This document shows positions 63,148 to 64,000 of a DNA stretch of 64,000 bases, one piece after another. Under the pieces are notes generated by a model. It worked only from the letters and a program-made list of their open reading frames with translations. It was not told the origin of the DNA and did not search any database. A program made the position numbers and the translations under genes. The number at the start of each line of letters is the position of its first letter. Position 1 is the first letter of the stretch. Source of the DNA: CAWDVR01 sp044869805 (GTDB taxonomy: Bacteria > Acidobacteriota > Thermoanaerobaculia > Multivoradales > SZUA-115); contig JBIOXV010000005.1 in assembly GCA_044869805.1 (NCBI GenBank), forward strand, positions 183,483-247,482. The letters are read 5' to 3'.

Positions 63148-64000
63148 GGCAGGTACTCTCCGGGTACGTGGTTAGCGATTTTTCGTCCACTTGGGTACAG
63201 CGCGTTGTACTCCCACACCTCGTGATGAACGTCGGGGATGCCAGCCGCTCTGTTCCCGGCGTTGAAGTCCGTTCTCCCTCGCAGTCGGCCATACTGGTCG
63301 TAGTTCGCCTTCCAAGGCTGCACTCGGCCGAGATCGTCCACGTACTGGCCTTCAAGGGTTCTTACGCCCGGCGCCACTTGTCTGGGCGCCTTTGCCGCAA
63401 GATATCGTCCTGCGCTCAGGCTCTCTGCCGCCCTCTCCGCCTGCGCCGCACCTGCCCGCGCCGCCCTTGCCGCCCCGATCTTTGCTCCTCCTGCTGCTCC
63501 AGAGAGGATGCCGTGCACCATCGCGGCATACGTGCCGATCGCATAGCCGTCGCCGCAGCGAACGACCACGCCGTTGGTGCCCATCTTCTCTCGCACCCAG
63601 TCGGTGATCCCGAGGCTGATGGTGTCGCCGAAGCCGGCTGCAAAGTTGGAAATCCCAGAGAGGATGGGGTCGTACCAGATCTTCAGCCCGCTGGGATCGG
63701 TGAAGTTGACAGGGTCGTTGACGACGTACCCGTAGAGGTTCGTGTCACCGCCGCCGAAGTGGATCGGATCTTTTCCGGTCCACCGTCCCACCTCCGGGTC
63801 GTAGTCTCGGGCGCCAAACCGCACCAATGCTGTCTGGTGGTCGTAGAGCCCGCCTGCGTAGCCGAAGGGCTGAAAGCCGGGGTTGCTGTCAAAGAGCACT
63901 CTGCCGAATGCGGAATAGTCTACACGCTGGGCTATCTGGCCGGTAGTGGTGTTGACGACGAGGCGGACGGAGCCCAGGTGGTCGGAGATCAGGCGGTAGG
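63144..64000 (-). CDS. RHS-repeat polymorphic toxin, C-terminal part (runs off the right edge)
   Basis: About 285 residues are visible. The frame stays open from the window edge: SDHLGSVRLVVN, then the RHS core FGYAGGLYDHQTALVRFGARDYDPEVGRWTGKDPI, LYGYVVNDPVNFTDPSGL. After DPSGL comes a variable tip of about 185 residues: a Gly/Ala-rich stretch (MVHGILSGAAGGAKIGAARAARAG), then DQYGRLRGRTDFNAGNRAAG, IPDVHHEVWEY and NHVPGEYLP. The His-rich end resembles small nuclease-like polymorphic toxin tips, but I cannot name the family with certainty. Such proteins are delivered to neighbouring cells. The region is less GC-rich than the rest of the window. Confidence 0.88.
   Translation of the reverse strand, partial: YRLISDHLGSVRLVVNTTTGQIAQRVDYSAFGRVLFDSNPGFQPFGYAGGLYDHQTALVRFGARDYDPEVGRWTGKDPIHFGGGDTNLYGYVVNDPVNFTDPSGLKIWYDPILSGISNFAAGFGDTISLGITDWVREKMGTNGVVVRCGDGYAIGTYAAMVHGILSGAAGGAKIGAARAARAGAAQAERAAESLSAGRYLAAKAPRQVAPGVRTLEGQYVDDLGRVQPWKANYDQYGRLRGRTDFNAGNRAAGIPDVHHEVWEYNALYPSGRKIANHVPGEYLP

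Overview
The window is very GC-rich (roughly 70% or more by eye) and looks like a Gram-negative bacterium, most likely an Acidobacteriota (Thermoanaerobaculia/Holophagae-like). The clues are an ADOP-type permease, an ECF sigma factor of the TIGR02999 kind next to a Ser/Thr kinase with TPRs, a CRTAC1 (FG-GAP plus ASPIC/UnbV) lipoprotein next to a multihaem TPR cytochrome, and lipid A enzymes (PagL, an ArnT-like transferase) that imply an outer membrane. The taxonomic call is inference from gene content.

Layout. 1-19297 (minus): three giant assembly-line genes plus the start of an MFS exporter. Read 5'->3' they are A-T-C-A-T, then C-A-T-KS-AT-T-TE, then C-A-T-C-A-T without a release domain. The substrate codes I read suggest an unknown hydrophobic residue, Leu, Ser plus malonate, then Ala and a Lys2/aminoadipate-like residue. 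The only thioesterase is in the middle gene, so gene order and assembly order probably differ. An Sfp-type phosphopantetheinyl transferase that could prime these carriers is at 32.7-33.4 kb. 19.5-28.1 kb (plus): ADOP permease, then a membrane-anchored multihaem TPR cytochrome, a CRTAC1 lipoprotein and an amidohydrolase lipoprotein. 28.1-36.7 kb: housekeeping and envelope genes (apaG, aminotransferase, apaH, serine hydrolase, PPTase, pagL, GT2, ArnT-like GT). 36.7-38.7 kb: a small accessory patch with a CopG-type protein, a trypsin-like protease of lower GC and a PIN/RHH toxin-antitoxin pair.

38.7-48.1 kb (minus): a translation/cell-division/RNA-decay block, thrS-rpmI-rplT-pheS-pheT-zapB-like-zapA-(6S-like RNA)-rny-ymdB, without infC in its usual place between thrS and rpmI. 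48.3-54.6 kb (plus): a large zinc metalloprotease and a pair of ABC half-transporters. 54.8-61.7 kb (plus): an ECF sigma factor and a TPR Ser/Thr kinase, then three secreted-protein genes (unknown protein, subtilase, small Cys-rich protein). 61.7 kb to the end: tRNA-Val(CAC), an XRE regulator, and on the minus strand the C-terminal end of an RHS polymorphic toxin with its putative immunity gene.

The most interesting thing I found is in 58.3-61.3 kb. Each of the three secreted-protein genes after the sigma-kinase pair has its own leader with the same promoter-like pair, TGATCCC - exactly 16 nt - CGCGT(C/A)TCG, followed by a GC hairpin and a strong Shine-Dalgarno. The spacing and the CGTC-type -10 fit an ECF promoter, so this looks like a local ECF/kinase regulon of secreted proteins. 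Other notable points are a Lys2-like adenylation module with no reductase, a roughly 120-nt imperfect palindrome before the sigma gene, a subtilase with Glu at the Asp position of the triad, and a palindromic element whose two ends supply the stop codons of two convergent genes.
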